Shown here: piece after piece, positions 14,480-22,547 of the stretch
Position numbering within the stretch: the first letter of the stretch is position 1
Layout: each line of letters starts with the position of its first letter
Source: a virus
Length of the DNA stretch: 22,585 nt
Virus record (IMG/VR): IMGVR_UViG_3300037427_000381
Span: 1 to 22,585 of that record
Reading direction: 5' to 3' (one strand)
Translations under genes and position numbers: made by a program
Notes under the pieces: model-generated
The model's input: only the letters and a program-made list of their open reading frames with translations
Databases searched by the model: none
What the model was told of the DNA's origin: nothing

Positions 14480-16518
14480 TATATGACTTCTCCTAGTCTT
14501 TGTGATGTTTGAAACATTTCTCTAGCGCCATCTAATCCTTGCGATTCCTCTGATATTTCACCCCCGGATTCGAGGTTTTTCATCATGTTATACATAACTT
14601 CTGCACCTTTGTCTACATCTCCCTCACCTGCATTTCTTACTGCATCTGCTGTAAATACAAACTCATTTTTGGATAATCTAGCTGGAACATCATCTGCTTT
14701 TTCCATACGTCCAATAGGCACAAATCCACCTTCTGCTCTATAGTCTTTTTCCATACCATCCATATCTAATAAAGGCATAACTTTTTTAGCTACTGGTTCT
14801 TTGCTAGGCATACCACCTTCTGCTAAATTGTAGTTATAAAAATCAAACTCACTACCCATTTGTCTTTTTGTTGTTCCTGGTACTAATTGTTGAGATGCGT
14901 AATAATTATCTATGTCAAACTCATCTTCATCTTTTTTCCCTGTTAATAATGGTAATAAAGACGTAAGAGCTATTCCACCCTTAAAGGTTGGTAGACCTGC
15001 TGAACTAACTAACCCTGCTTTACTTAATATAGATCCTAAACCACTAAACGATGTGCCACCAGCACCCACTTTTAAAAATGGATTAAAACTACCTTTACCA
15101 AAAAATTTACCAAAACTACCAGCTCCTCCTCCCATTGTTAAATATCCAAGTCCCCCTATTAATGCAGCTTTACCTATTGGTGACTTTGCAAGTTTCTTAA
15201 CACCTCTTACAGCTTTTTTTATTCCTTTTGCTATACCACCTAAAAATAATTCTTGTCTTGCAAGATCCATAATTCCTCCATCCATAGCTGGAACTCTACC
15301 ACCCTCTGCAAGGTTAGAAAAATCAAATATAGATCCTCCTATTCTAGGACTTAATCCATAAAAGTTTGATCTTGGATCTGTGTCATCTTTATCATTACTG
15401 CCTACATTACAATAAGCTGGTGGGTTAGGTCCTAAACATGGATCTGATACTGGATTTGGATCATCTCTACCAATACCTGTAGGTATTGTAGGATTACCAT
15501 AAGCATCTGTTTCACCTGACATTCTTTTATCCATATAATCACCATATATTTCTTGCATTTCTGAGGGATTAAGCATTGAAAATATTTCAGGATTTACAAC
15601 ATTATTATTATATTTATATTTCCCTGCATCTAAAACTTTATTTGTAAAAAATTCTTTATTTACTTTAGATCCTTTTGACAAAGGTCCTTGAAGTAAACCT
15701 GTTACTAAATCTAAACTTGTTATTCCAGTTGTAGGTAAATCAAATTTGTTTTGAAAATTTTCTAAATTAACTCCAGAAAACCTGTCGTTCTTCTCCATCA
15801 TTTGATCAAATATATCTTGTTGTATATCTGTCATTGGTCCTTCTACATTTGGATCAATACCAAGTGATTTTAAATCTGCTAATTCTGTTGGTGAAAGACC
15901 GTAAGGATTGTTAATACCAAATTTACCAGATAAAATATCGTTTATTCTTTGTTGTCTTGCAATCCTATCTTTTTTAAATCGGTCTTTTATTTTTTTATAA
16001 TTTAAACGAGCTTCTTTTTTTTCTTCTTTTGTTATTGCTGCTTCTGCTTCTGCAGCTCTAGCTTTAGATGCTGCTTTTATTTCTTTAGCTTCTTTTCTTA
16101 TAGCATCAGTGTCTGTATCTTTAGCTCCTGCTCCAGCAGCTACAGCTCCTGCACGAAGTTCATTTGCTCGATCTTGTGACATGGCTCCCCTTGCTCCTTC
16201 TCCTCTTTCTGCAGCACTTATATCTGCACCAGTAACACCACCCAACATATCACTGTAATCACCATTTAAACTCATAACACCACTAGGACCCTTATTAGGT
16301 TTACCATTTAATGAGTTGTGTAAATCTTTTTTAATTAATAAATCTTTTTCTGCTTTTGTAATATAGGCTAATTCTGTTGCAGGATGATCTTTAGATGATT
16401 TAGCTTTTTTAGGAACTGTCACCATTTCTGAAGGAAGATAATTTCTAACTCCACCTTGCTTTACAAAGTCGCCATCTTTTAACATCTGTCTATATTGCTG
16501 TGCTCTTGTAATTGCCAT
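14479..16518 (-). CDS. AEGG-motif virion structural protein
   Basis: A 679-residue protein. The N-terminal part includes an Ala/Lys/Glu-rich coiled-coil-like stretch (about 134-200). A Gly-rich hydrophobic basic region (about 425-525) could insert into membrane. The C-terminal part holds a well-conserved block: RAEGGFVPIGR (594-604), then VPARLSKNEFVFTADAV (611-627) and VDKGAEVMYNMMKNLE (635-650). I recall that block from many marine phage structural proteins. AEGG occurs three times, twice as LAEGG (403 and 566). The ATG has no good ribosome site and lies nine bases after the stop of a small gene. A tail or internal virion role is likely; the exact part is unknown. Confidence 0.75.
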   Translation of the reverse strand: MAITRAQQYRQMLKDGDFVKQGGVRNYLPSEMVTVPKKAKSSKDHPATELAYITKAEKDLLIKKDLHNSLNGKPNKGPSGVMSLNGDYSDMLGGVTGADISAAERGEGARGAMSQDRANELRAGAVAAGAGAKDTDTDAIRKEAKEIKAASKARAAEAEAAITKEEKKEARLNYKKIKDRFKKDRIARQQRINDILSGKFGINNPYGLSPTELADLKSLGIDPNVEGPMTDIQQDIFDQMMEKNDRFSGVNLENFQNKFDLPTTGITSLDLVTGLLQGPLSKGSKVNKEFFTNKVLDAGKYKYNNNVVNPEIFSMLNPSEMQEIYGDYMDKRMSGETDAYGNPTIPTGIGRDDPNPVSDPCLGPNPPAYCNVGSNDKDDTDPRSNFYGLSPRIGGSIFDFSNLAEGGRVPAMDGGIMDLARQELFLGGIAKGIKKAVRGVKKLAKSPIGKAALIGGLGYLTMGGGAGSFGKFFGKGSFNPFLKVGAGGTSFSGLGSILSKAGLVSSAGLPTFKGGIALTSLLPLLTGKKDEDEFDIDNYYASQQLVPGTTKRQMGSEFDFYNYNLAEGGMPSKEPVAKKVMPLLDMDGMEKDYRAEGGFVPIGRMEKADDVPARLSKNEFVFTADAVRNAGEGDVDKGAEVMYNMMKNLESGGEISEESQGLDGAREMFQTSQRLGEVI

Positions 16519-16527
16519 TGTGCTATC

Positions 16528-16707
16528 TTATTTTGTTTTACCAAAAATATCAAGGCTAGGCATGATAACTCTAACATCTTTTCTTATATCAGATTCTGGA
16601 ATTCCCTTTGATTTCCAGTCATTGTCATCTTTGTATTCTTCACCTGTCTTCATATTTGTTATTGTTGTTATAATTTCTTTTGGTTCTATTATTGGTAGAT
16701 CTTTCAT
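16528..16707 (-). CDS. Small conserved phage protein (59 residues)
   Basis: A short soluble protein, MKDLPIIEPKEIITTITNMK at the start, with a TGEEYKDDNDWKSKG middle and a VIMPSLDIFGKTK end. I recall similar proteins between structural genes of marine and cyanobacterial phages, always hypothetical. Its ATG forms a TAATG junction with the 109-residue gene's stop, with AAGGAGAT upstream at a long spacing. It ends 9 bases before the 679-residue gene. The reading frame fits the operon packing exactly, which is the main support for it being real. No function can be stated. Confidence 0.75.
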   Translation of the reverse strand: MKDLPIIEPKEIITTITNMKTGEEYKDDNDWKSKGIPESDIRKDVRVIMPSLDIFGKTK

Positions 16708-17036
16708 TATGTTGTTATCTCCTTCTTAATGTTTAGATAGCTAACTGCTACATCAAATGAATCTGTGTTACTTGATAGTACAGTTAGAGTATTACCACCT
16801 TCAACCACCAAAGGTTGAGTGAGTAATTCTGTTGTTACATTAGCAGTCAAAGCTGCTGACTTTATAGCCGTAATACTGTTGTTTGTAACTGTAACTATTG
16901 GTGTACCAGCTGATGTTACTAGTATAGATTTAACTACATATGTTTCACTTACTAAAGGATTACCAGTTCCAAAAGGATTTATAGCACTTCCAGACGTACT
17001 GTTGTCTGTTCCTACAAATTTATATTGATTAGCCAT
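16707..17036 (-). CDS. Small beta-rich protein of the structural module
   Basis: A 109-residue protein rich in Thr, Val, Ser and Asn with alternating hydrophobic residues, which suggests an all-beta (Ig- or jelly-roll-like) domain. There is no signal peptide, membrane segment or cysteine. Such proteins in the late region often decorate capsids or tails, but the sequence alone does not show which. It begins at a TAATG junction with the 54-residue gene, with no ribosome site of its own, and ends at another TAATG. It is therefore probably made only by coupled translation. Confidence 0.72.
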   Translation of the reverse strand: MANQYKFVGTDNSTSGSAINPFGTGNPLVSETYVVKSILVTSAGTPIVTVTNNSITAIKSAALTANVTTELLTQPLVVEGGNTLTVLSSNTDSFDVAVSYLNIKKEITT

Positions 17037-17200
17037 TAGTTAATAAAAAAGTTAAATGCTTCAATTTCATCTTTTAATTCTTCTTGAAACGTTGAGTTTA
17101 ATTTTTCTACAATCGCATCAAGATCTCTTACTTGAGCTTCTGCAGTTTGTACATCATATTCGTTTGATGGTCGGGTTATTACCTGTACAATTTTTGCCAT
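17036..17200 (-). CDS. Small acidic helical protein (54 residues)
   Basis: A short frame exactly filling the gap between the 727- and 109-residue genes, joined to both by TAATG overlaps. It begins MAKIVQVITRPSNEYDV and continues as an acidic Glu/Gln/Leu helix with heptad-like spacing to an FNFFIN end. No family is recognised. The perfect fit to both neighbours and phage-like codon use are the support; it may be a tail assembly or chaperone-type protein, which is a guess. Confidence 0.7.
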   Translation of the reverse strand: MAKIVQVITRPSNEYDVQTAEAQVRDLDAIVEKLNSTFQEELKDEIEAFNFFIN

Positions 17201-19383
17201 TATCTTCTACCATCTGGTTGTACATCTAATCTAAAAGTTCCCAATTTCCAACTTTGATTAGTTGTTGTGTTTGCAATTTTTAATGCAATAGCTCGTGCTC
17301 TTGCACGTGTATCTACTTTTTTAGTAGATGATGAAACTGTAAATGGACCTAAAGCAGAACCAGCTTGTGTATCATTTGGATAATCTCTTAATAAAAATGT
17401 AACTTGTGTATTACCTGTTTGAGATAAAAAGTCAGGTACAAATCTTCTTATCTTCATGAGATACTCACCATCTCCTTTAAAAGTTGAAACACCAGTTGAT
17501 TGCCCTGTTGCCGTTGCTCTAGCTTGTGTAATATCATAATCTCCTGATTCAATACTTGCAACAATAGCTGTAGTTGCACCGCCTTGAACTTGGTCTGTCC
17601 CTGTTTCATGTTCATAGTATATTGTTCTACCTTCTGTGTTGCCCACTACGTCAAAAGATGTATCCGTTCCAGCTTCATAAGACAGAGCGTGTGGACTACC
17701 AAATACCGCAGAATCTTCCCACATAGTTCTAGCTAAAGATCCAACAGTCCATACAGGTCTTTGTGGTGCTGAATCAAAATAATTATACGTAACTTGTCTG
17801 TTAACAACAGATGATCCAGTTGTCGGATAAAACCAAGTAACTTCTCCAAATAAATTATTTAAACCTGCTGATACCATCTGATTACCAGATTCTAAATTTA
17901 TATTATCGTAAACAAAATCTTCTACTAAACAAGGTAGTGATTCTAGTTTACCAGCATATCTAAAGAAACCATTTTCTGACATCCAATAAGCAGCACCGTC
18001 AACTTCAACACATGCGTTTTGTCCTGCAAGTCCGCAGTTAGTTCCAACTTGTGCAAAAGCAAAAGTAAATGGTTGACCAACAAAACGTTGTGTGAATAAC
18101 GCTGTATCAGTCCAAACGTAAATTGCATCCCTACCTCTAATAGCTCCCATAATCTGTGATCCATCGGCTAGTCTTTGTGTACCTGCCGTGTTGGTTGCCG
18201 TAGGTGTATAAGTATTTATATCTTCTTGATCTGAGAATCTTACAAACATATTATCTTGTGTTGATGTGTCTCCAATAGTTGTTTCTGTTCCAAAAAATAC
18301 TAAGTGTCTATCTGGTGTAGATACTAACATGTGTCTTGATGCAGTTGGTGCACCAGATATAATACTTGCTCTAATTGTTTCTGCGTTTGATGCAGCAGAG
18401 TTCCATTCAAAAACAGCACTATCATGAATTAAACAAATAGCTTTATCACCAAAGTTATCAAGTGACCACATCCCTGGTTCAAGGACCAAGTCTCCTGATG
18501 CAGCTTCACCCCATGCTACAAAGTTTGTTGTGCTTGTAACTGTAGCACCTCCACTATGTGCAGCTTTTGTTGTACCTCTGACTTCTCTAGTTACACCTGT
18601 AAGTTCATTACCAGTTATCCCTGTATATGAAATCTCTTCACTATCTATTTTTACAAAGTTTGTACCCGCGTCTGGAAATTGAGACACATCATTCAATATA
18701 ATTCCTGTTGTAACAGTATCATTGATACCATTAGTTAATGTAGTTGTAGGTTCTCCCGCTACTTCACCACCCCATGATCCAAGTGACCAACCAAAACCTT
18801 GAGCTTGTACAGCAGGGCCTACTGGATAGTAATGTTGTACTCTAATACCACCAGATGTTGTTGCACCAGATCCAGATTCATTAGATGTCATTGTAATAGT
18901 AATTGTTGTACTTGACGGTACAGTTGTTACCATAAATTTTTTATCATCAAAATCAGCAGCTGAATAATTAGAATTAGTTATTGTACTAAAATTATCTAAT
19001 AAAATTATATCTTGCGCTGCTATATTATGTGGAGAACTAAATGTTATTGTAACTATAGGAGATCCATTAGTTGTACTAAATGCACTTGTAAGCGTTGTTG
19101 TAGATTTGATAGGATGTATGTCATAAAATACACCACCTGAATATGCATATAAAATTCTGTTTGTACCAATGATTGCGTATTTTCTAGCTTTACTATTTAC
19201 AAAGTGATGAAGTCCCCTACCTGCTCCAGTGAGAGCATCATCTCCCAACTGTTTCCAACCACCTATTTTTTCTGGTGTACCATATCTAAAACGAACATTA
19301 TCACAATCAACCCATTGCCCTTCAGCTCCTGTGGGTGTTAGTTGTTTATTAATACCTGGTTGAAACCCTATCTTTTGTAACAT
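17200..19383 (-). CDS. Large tail/neck structural protein, possibly P22 gp10-like
   Basis: A 727-residue beta-rich protein. The opening (MLQKIGFQPGINKQLTPTGA, then GQWVDCDNVRFRYGTPEKIGGW at 22-43) is one I associate with phage neck or stabilisation proteins of the P22 gp10 type, which plug the portal and attach the tail. Residues about 213-286 look like an inserted beta module: SQFPDAG, then KIDSEEISYTG, LTGVTREVRGT and AAHSGGATV, a signature seen in several tail proteins. A Thr/Ser-rich part (94-180) may be another insertion. The ribosome site GAGG is five bases before ATG. It follows four oxygenase genes and heads the virion gene string visible here. Confidence 0.75.
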   Translation of the reverse strand: MLQKIGFQPGINKQLTPTGAEGQWVDCDNVRFRYGTPEKIGGWKQLGDDALTGAGRGLHHFVNSKARKYAIIGTNRILYAYSGGVFYDIHPIKSTTTLTSAFSTTNGSPIVTITFSSPHNIAAQDIILLDNFSTITNSNYSAADFDDKKFMVTTVPSSTTITITMTSNESGSGATTSGGIRVQHYYPVGPAVQAQGFGWSLGSWGGEVAGEPTTTLTNGINDTVTTGIILNDVSQFPDAGTNFVKIDSEEISYTGITGNELTGVTREVRGTTKAAHSGGATVTSTTNFVAWGEAASGDLVLEPGMWSLDNFGDKAICLIHDSAVFEWNSAASNAETIRASIISGAPTASRHMLVSTPDRHLVFFGTETTIGDTSTQDNMFVRFSDQEDINTYTPTATNTAGTQRLADGSQIMGAIRGRDAIYVWTDTALFTQRFVGQPFTFAFAQVGTNCGLAGQNACVEVDGAAYWMSENGFFRYAGKLESLPCLVEDFVYDNINLESGNQMVSAGLNNLFGEVTWFYPTTGSSVVNRQVTYNYFDSAPQRPVWTVGSLARTMWEDSAVFGSPHALSYEAGTDTSFDVVGNTEGRTIYYEHETGTDQVQGGATTAIVASIESGDYDITQARATATGQSTGVSTFKGDGEYLMKIRRFVPDFLSQTGNTQVTFLLRDYPNDTQAGSALGPFTVSSSTKKVDTRARARAIALKIANTTTNQSWKLGTFRLDVQPDGRR

Positions 19384-19400
19384 ATAACCTCATTATAATA

Positions 19401-20069
19401 CTATTTTACAAATGATGGTAGACCCAACATAGGTCTTCCGTCAAATCTGTTTTTATCAGCAAATGGGCCATTTACATGATTATAATGTAGAAATACTTGA
19501 CCGCAAATGTTCCCGTCAAAAGGCTCTCGCCAATGTTCAAGTTCACATCCACTATATACTAGCATATCTCCTACTTCAAGCAAGAGTTTTACACCCTTGT
19601 CGTTAGTAGGTTCATATTTTTGTACTCTATGTTGTCCTGTTTCTGGACCATATGTATATCCTGCATTTGGATTAGGGTTAATAAATATAGGCCATGGATC
19701 ACCACCTAAATTAATGGTTGTAGATATTTCACACGATGGTCTGTCTTTATGTCTATGTAATATGTCTCCTTGTTTATATAATCTTGCATAGGAATAAGTT
19801 GGAATTAAATTCAATTCTGTTTCTTTTTGCATTATTGGTAATACTTTAACAAGTAAAGTTTCCATTACAGGATCTGCATAATGTGAGTATGTATTTGGAA
19901 TTTGTTGATCTGTCCACGTTCCCAACATATCATTATCATGAGTAATGTTGTTTTCGTACATCCATTTGACTGCATCTCGTTTAAGCATAAAATAATTAAA
20001 CACAAAGTTAGCTAGCTCATAACTAAGTGCTTTTTTTATTATTTGATATTTTTTTTGATTAAAATCCAT
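19401..20069 (-). CDS. 2-oxoglutarate/Fe(II) oxygenase, HxD type
   Basis: A double-stranded beta-helix dioxygenase that would hydroxylate an unknown substrate using Fe(II), oxygen and 2-oxoglutarate. The 222-residue protein has an iron-binding HxD in HRHKDRPSCEIS (105-116; His107, Asp109). The distal histidine is in SGCELEHWREPF (173-184; His179), preceded by GDMLVY (167-172). An Asn/Gly/Pro-rich loop lies between (121-160). It overlaps the upstream oxygenase gene by 11 bases and lacks a good ribosome site. I cannot tell whether it modifies virion protein, host protein or a small molecule. Confidence 0.88.
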   Translation of the reverse strand: MDFNQKKYQIIKKALSYELANFVFNYFMLKRDAVKWMYENNITHDNDMLGTWTDQQIPNTYSHYADPVMETLLVKVLPIMQKETELNLIPTYSYARLYKQGDILHRHKDRPSCEISTTINLGGDPWPIFINPNPNAGYTYGPETGQHRVQKYEPTNDKGVKLLLEVGDMLVYSGCELEHWREPFDGNICGQVFLHYNHVNGPFADKNRFDGRPMLGLPSFVK

Positions 20070-20637
20070 CTTGTATAAAATTAAAACTTACCGATATTCT
20101 TATATCATTTGATTCATTAGGTTCAACACTATGCCATAGCCATGAAGGAAACATAATTATTCTACCAACTTTAGGTTCTATGTTTACTTCTCGCCATAAA
20201 TGTGAGGGAGGTTTACCTCCTTTTTTAGTGGGCATGTTAAGTTGAACTCCGGGTCTTGGATCATTAAAAGTTATTTTACCACAATTAGGTTGTGCTTTAA
20301 TATAATATACACCACTAAATAAACTATTAGGATGTATATGGGGTTTATTATATCCACCAGAATAATTTATGTTAGCCCACATGTTACCTAATTTTGGTTG
20401 TCTATCTAACCGTTCTTCTTCGTATATTTGATGTTGCATTTTAAATAATTCATCTACTAAAGGTTTAAACACGGGTATGTTAAACATGTTAGTTTGACTG
20501 TGCCAACCTTTAACATTTGTTTTTTTAACTCCTTTATCTTTTTTAGACCATTCAATAATTTCTTGCTCAAAAAGTTTATTATCTAGTTGAACATCTTCAG
20601 CATGTATAAGCGTTGGAAAGAATCCTTCTGTTATCAT
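20059..20637 (-). CDS. 2-oxoglutarate/Fe(II) oxygenase-like, HxH variant (TIGR02466-like)
   Basis: A 192-residue protein of the putative 2OG-oxygenase family I know as TIGR02466. The metal site reads KPHIHPNSLFSGVYYI (98-113), with His100 and His102 where classic enzymes have His-x-Asp. The distal part MFPSWLWHSVEP (162-173) supplies His169, and Arg180 in RISVSFNF is the likely 2-oxoglutarate anchor. Family members commonly have this HPNS-SGVYY pattern, so it is not a broken enzyme, though catalysis is less certain. Its ATG overlaps the previous gene's stop as ATGA, with GGAGGT 11 bases upstream. Substrate unknown. Confidence 0.85.
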   Translation of the reverse strand: MITEGFFPTLIHAEDVQLDNKLFEQEIIEWSKKDKGVKKTNVKGWHSQTNMFNIPVFKPLVDELFKMQHQIYEEERLDRQPKLGNMWANINYSGGYNKPHIHPNSLFSGVYYIKAQPNCGKITFNDPRPGVQLNMPTKKGGKPPSHLWREVNIEPKVGRIIMFPSWLWHSVEPNESNDIRISVSFNFIQDGF

Positions 20638-21224
20638 CTAAATGGTTTACCTCCAAACCAAACTACTAAAGATTGTCGAACACCACGAATTACTTTGTTA
20701 ACTCTGTGATTTAAAAATGATGCAAATATAATCGCATGACCTTGTTTAAGTTTTGCAAATTTACCTGGTGCCATTAATTCTAAATCACCGCCTTCAAATT
20801 CGGATGGATCATTTAACAAAAGAGTCATTGATATTTTTCTAACAGGTGGTTCATCTTCCATATTTATATTACAATCCATATGCCAATCATAGAAACCTCC
20901 TTCTGGATATTCTGTAAATTGTGCTTGTTCTGTAACTCTAATATCATTAAATCCAAAATGATTTTCATTTGTTCTTTGTATAAAAGCGTTTAAGTCTTGA
21001 TACATGTGAGACATTTCTTTAACAGGTATCCACGATATAGTAGTTACTCTTTTATTCGTATCACTTTTACCTTCTTTAAAAGAACCAATCTGTCCTGGTT
21101 GTGGTGGTTGTTTTCTTCCACACTCTATAATCTGTCTACATTGATCAGGTGTAAATAATGGTGTGGTTGTTTGAACTATCCAACTTTTCCATTTAGGTTC
21201 TGTTATTATTTTATTTTCGTACAT
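20634..21224 (-). CDS. Prolyl 4-hydroxylase/PKHD-type 2-oxoglutarate oxygenase
   Basis: A 196-residue dioxygenase close to the PKHD/prolyl-4-hydroxylase group. The sequence shows YDWHMDCN (112-119; His115 and Asp117 bind iron), MTLLLNDPSEFEGGDLEL (133-150), which is typical of this group, then FASFLNHRVNKVIRG (167-181; His173) and RQSLVVWFGG (183-192; Arg183 as likely 2-oxoglutarate ligand). All ligands are present, so it should be active. Members often hydroxylate proline in proteins; the phage target is unknown. A strong GAGGAG ribosome site and a TAATG junction link it to the upstream oxygenase. Confidence 0.9.
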   Translation of the reverse strand: MYENKIITEPKWKSWIVQTTTPLFTPDQCRQIIECGRKQPPQPGQIGSFKEGKSDTNKRVTTISWIPVKEMSHMYQDLNAFIQRTNENHFGFNDIRVTEQAQFTEYPEGGFYDWHMDCNINMEDEPPVRKISMTLLLNDPSEFEGGDLELMAPGKFAKLKQGHAIIFASFLNHRVNKVIRGVRQSLVVWFGGKPFR

Positions 21225-21892
21225 TAACTTACTCCTCTGTTTTTAATTGGGTCATATTGAACATCCATATTTGCAGCTAGTGTTCGTCTATATCCTGGTC
21301 CATTAAACGGATAAACACAATGTCTCATGTCATAGGGAAATATAAAAAAGTCTCCTTCTTTAATATCGGGTTGATAATCTACATTTGCAAAATGTCCATT
21401 AGTTGAACCTAGTATTTGTAGTTTACCGTTTTGTGGTTGATCAGCTGCAGAATATTCTACACCATAAGACTCGGGTAATTTTAAAATCATAACAGAAGAT
21501 AGACCTGTAAACAATGATCCTTGGTGAACGTGCACTGGATTGTATTCATTTTCAAACATTTGATTAACCCATATAGAATTAAAATGTAAATTATATTCTT
21601 TAGTTTTATTCCAATCTAAATAATGCTTAAACTTTGATTCAAACCATCCTAATACATCCCTAGGTAAATGATTATGTTTAGTCATTTTAGGACTATCTTC
21701 ACCATTAAAAAATAAACTATGTTCTTTTTCAATTTTACCAACTAATTGGTGATTAGCGGGTTTTAATTCAGGATACTTAGTTTCATAGATTTGATTTATA
21801 GTATTATATATATCAAGAGGCACTTGATATTTTAATACTGATTGACCTAAAAATATAAATTTAAAATTATTTTGGTTTTGATCCGAGGTCAT
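21224..21892 (-). CDS. 2-oxoglutarate/Fe(II) oxygenase-like, HxH variant
   Basis: A 222-residue protein related in layout to the second oxygenase: NPVHVHQGSLFTGLSSVMIL (118-137; His121 and His123), then GDFFIFPYDMRHCVYPF (180-196; His191) and RRTLAANMDV (202-211; an Arg as likely 2-oxoglutarate ligand). It also carries an HxH where an HxD is standard. N-terminal residues 1-100 are family-specific and unassigned. Its start overlaps the preceding gene by 26 bases without a clear ribosome site. It heads a set of four consecutive oxygenase genes, so a multi-step or multi-target modification is possible. Confidence 0.82.
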   Translation of the reverse strand: MTSDQNQNNFKFIFLGQSVLKYQVPLDIYNTINQIYETKYPELKPANHQLVGKIEKEHSLFFNGEDSPKMTKHNHLPRDVLGWFESKFKHYLDWNKTKEYNLHFNSIWVNQMFENEYNPVHVHQGSLFTGLSSVMILKLPESYGVEYSAADQPQNGKLQILGSTNGHFANVDYQPDIKEGDFFIFPYDMRHCVYPFNGPGYRRTLAANMDVQYDPIKNRGVS

Positions 21893-22547
21893 TGGTCAAT
21901 TGTTCTTTCTTGTTGTAAATCATTTCACCTGATTTTTTAACTCTTTCTATAGTTTGTAATTGTCCAAGTACATTAAACACTTCTGGTTGTGATGAACCTG
22001 ATGTTAATGTTTCTGCTTTGTTTTTCATAATCAAATGATAAGAATCTAATTGGTGTCTGTTAACATCTTTTGTATTAAACGATCCATCATCAAATTCTTT
22101 TTTTAATGTAGACCACAATTTAATTTCTCTCATTCTATCTCTAGCAACTAACTGCATATTAGCCAAACCATATCTAGCTTCATCTAAATCTATTTTATAT
22201 TTTTCTAATTTATATTCATCAGTTTCAGTTTCTACTTTTTTCTCTAACCATTTAACTTTAGCTTCTGATCTTCTGCACTCAAATGATAAACTCATTAAGT
22301 TTTCTAAAAATACGTTTTGTTCTCTGACACACTGCCAATACTTAGAAGCTTTTGTTGGATACTTTGCATCCTGTAACACAGACATTCTCATTTCTGTCTC
22401 TGTTCTAAATACTTGTTTCTTAGTCCAAGTGTCACGAAGCTCGGCTGTCATAGCCTTAAACTCTTTTACGTCCTCTGGATCTAATAAATTATTTAAACTT
22501 GGTGCTTCTTTTTCTATTAGTGCATGTATATTTCTTTTCTCTGTCAT
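21867..22547 (-). CDS. Conserved phage protein of unknown function, helical
   Basis: A 226-residue, highly charged protein. Residues about 75-150 are predicted to form long helices or a coiled coil (segments such as SFECRRSEAKVKWLEKKVE, then DLDEARYGLANMQLVARDRM). No signal peptide or enzyme motif is seen. I recall similar proteins near the structural genes of marine phages without an assigned role. An AAAGGA ribosome site lies seven bases before ATG, marking a probable fresh start of translation. A packaging-scaffold or assembly role would fit a helical charged protein there, but nothing proves it. Confidence 0.75.
   Translation of the reverse strand: MTEKRNIHALIEKEAPSLNNLLDPEDVKEFKAMTAELRDTWTKKQVFRTETEMRMSVLQDAKYPTKASKYWQCVREQNVFLENLMSLSFECRRSEAKVKWLEKKVETETDEYKLEKYKIDLDEARYGLANMQLVARDRMREIKLWSTLKKEFDDGSFNTKDVNRHQLDSYHLIMKNKAETLTSGSSQPEVFNVLGQLQTIERVKKSGEMIYNKKEQLTNDLGSKPK

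Noticed and set aside
14912-15361. Plus-strand frame of 149 codons opposite the AEGG-motif protein
   Set aside because: Pro/Leu/Ser-rich translation is what the antisense of a Gly-rich region gives. It has no promoter or ribosome site and conflicts with a conserved gene.
17943-18164. Open minus-strand frame inside the tail/neck gene
   Set aside because: No ribosome site, lies wholly within a conserved-looking gene, and shows no protein features of its own.
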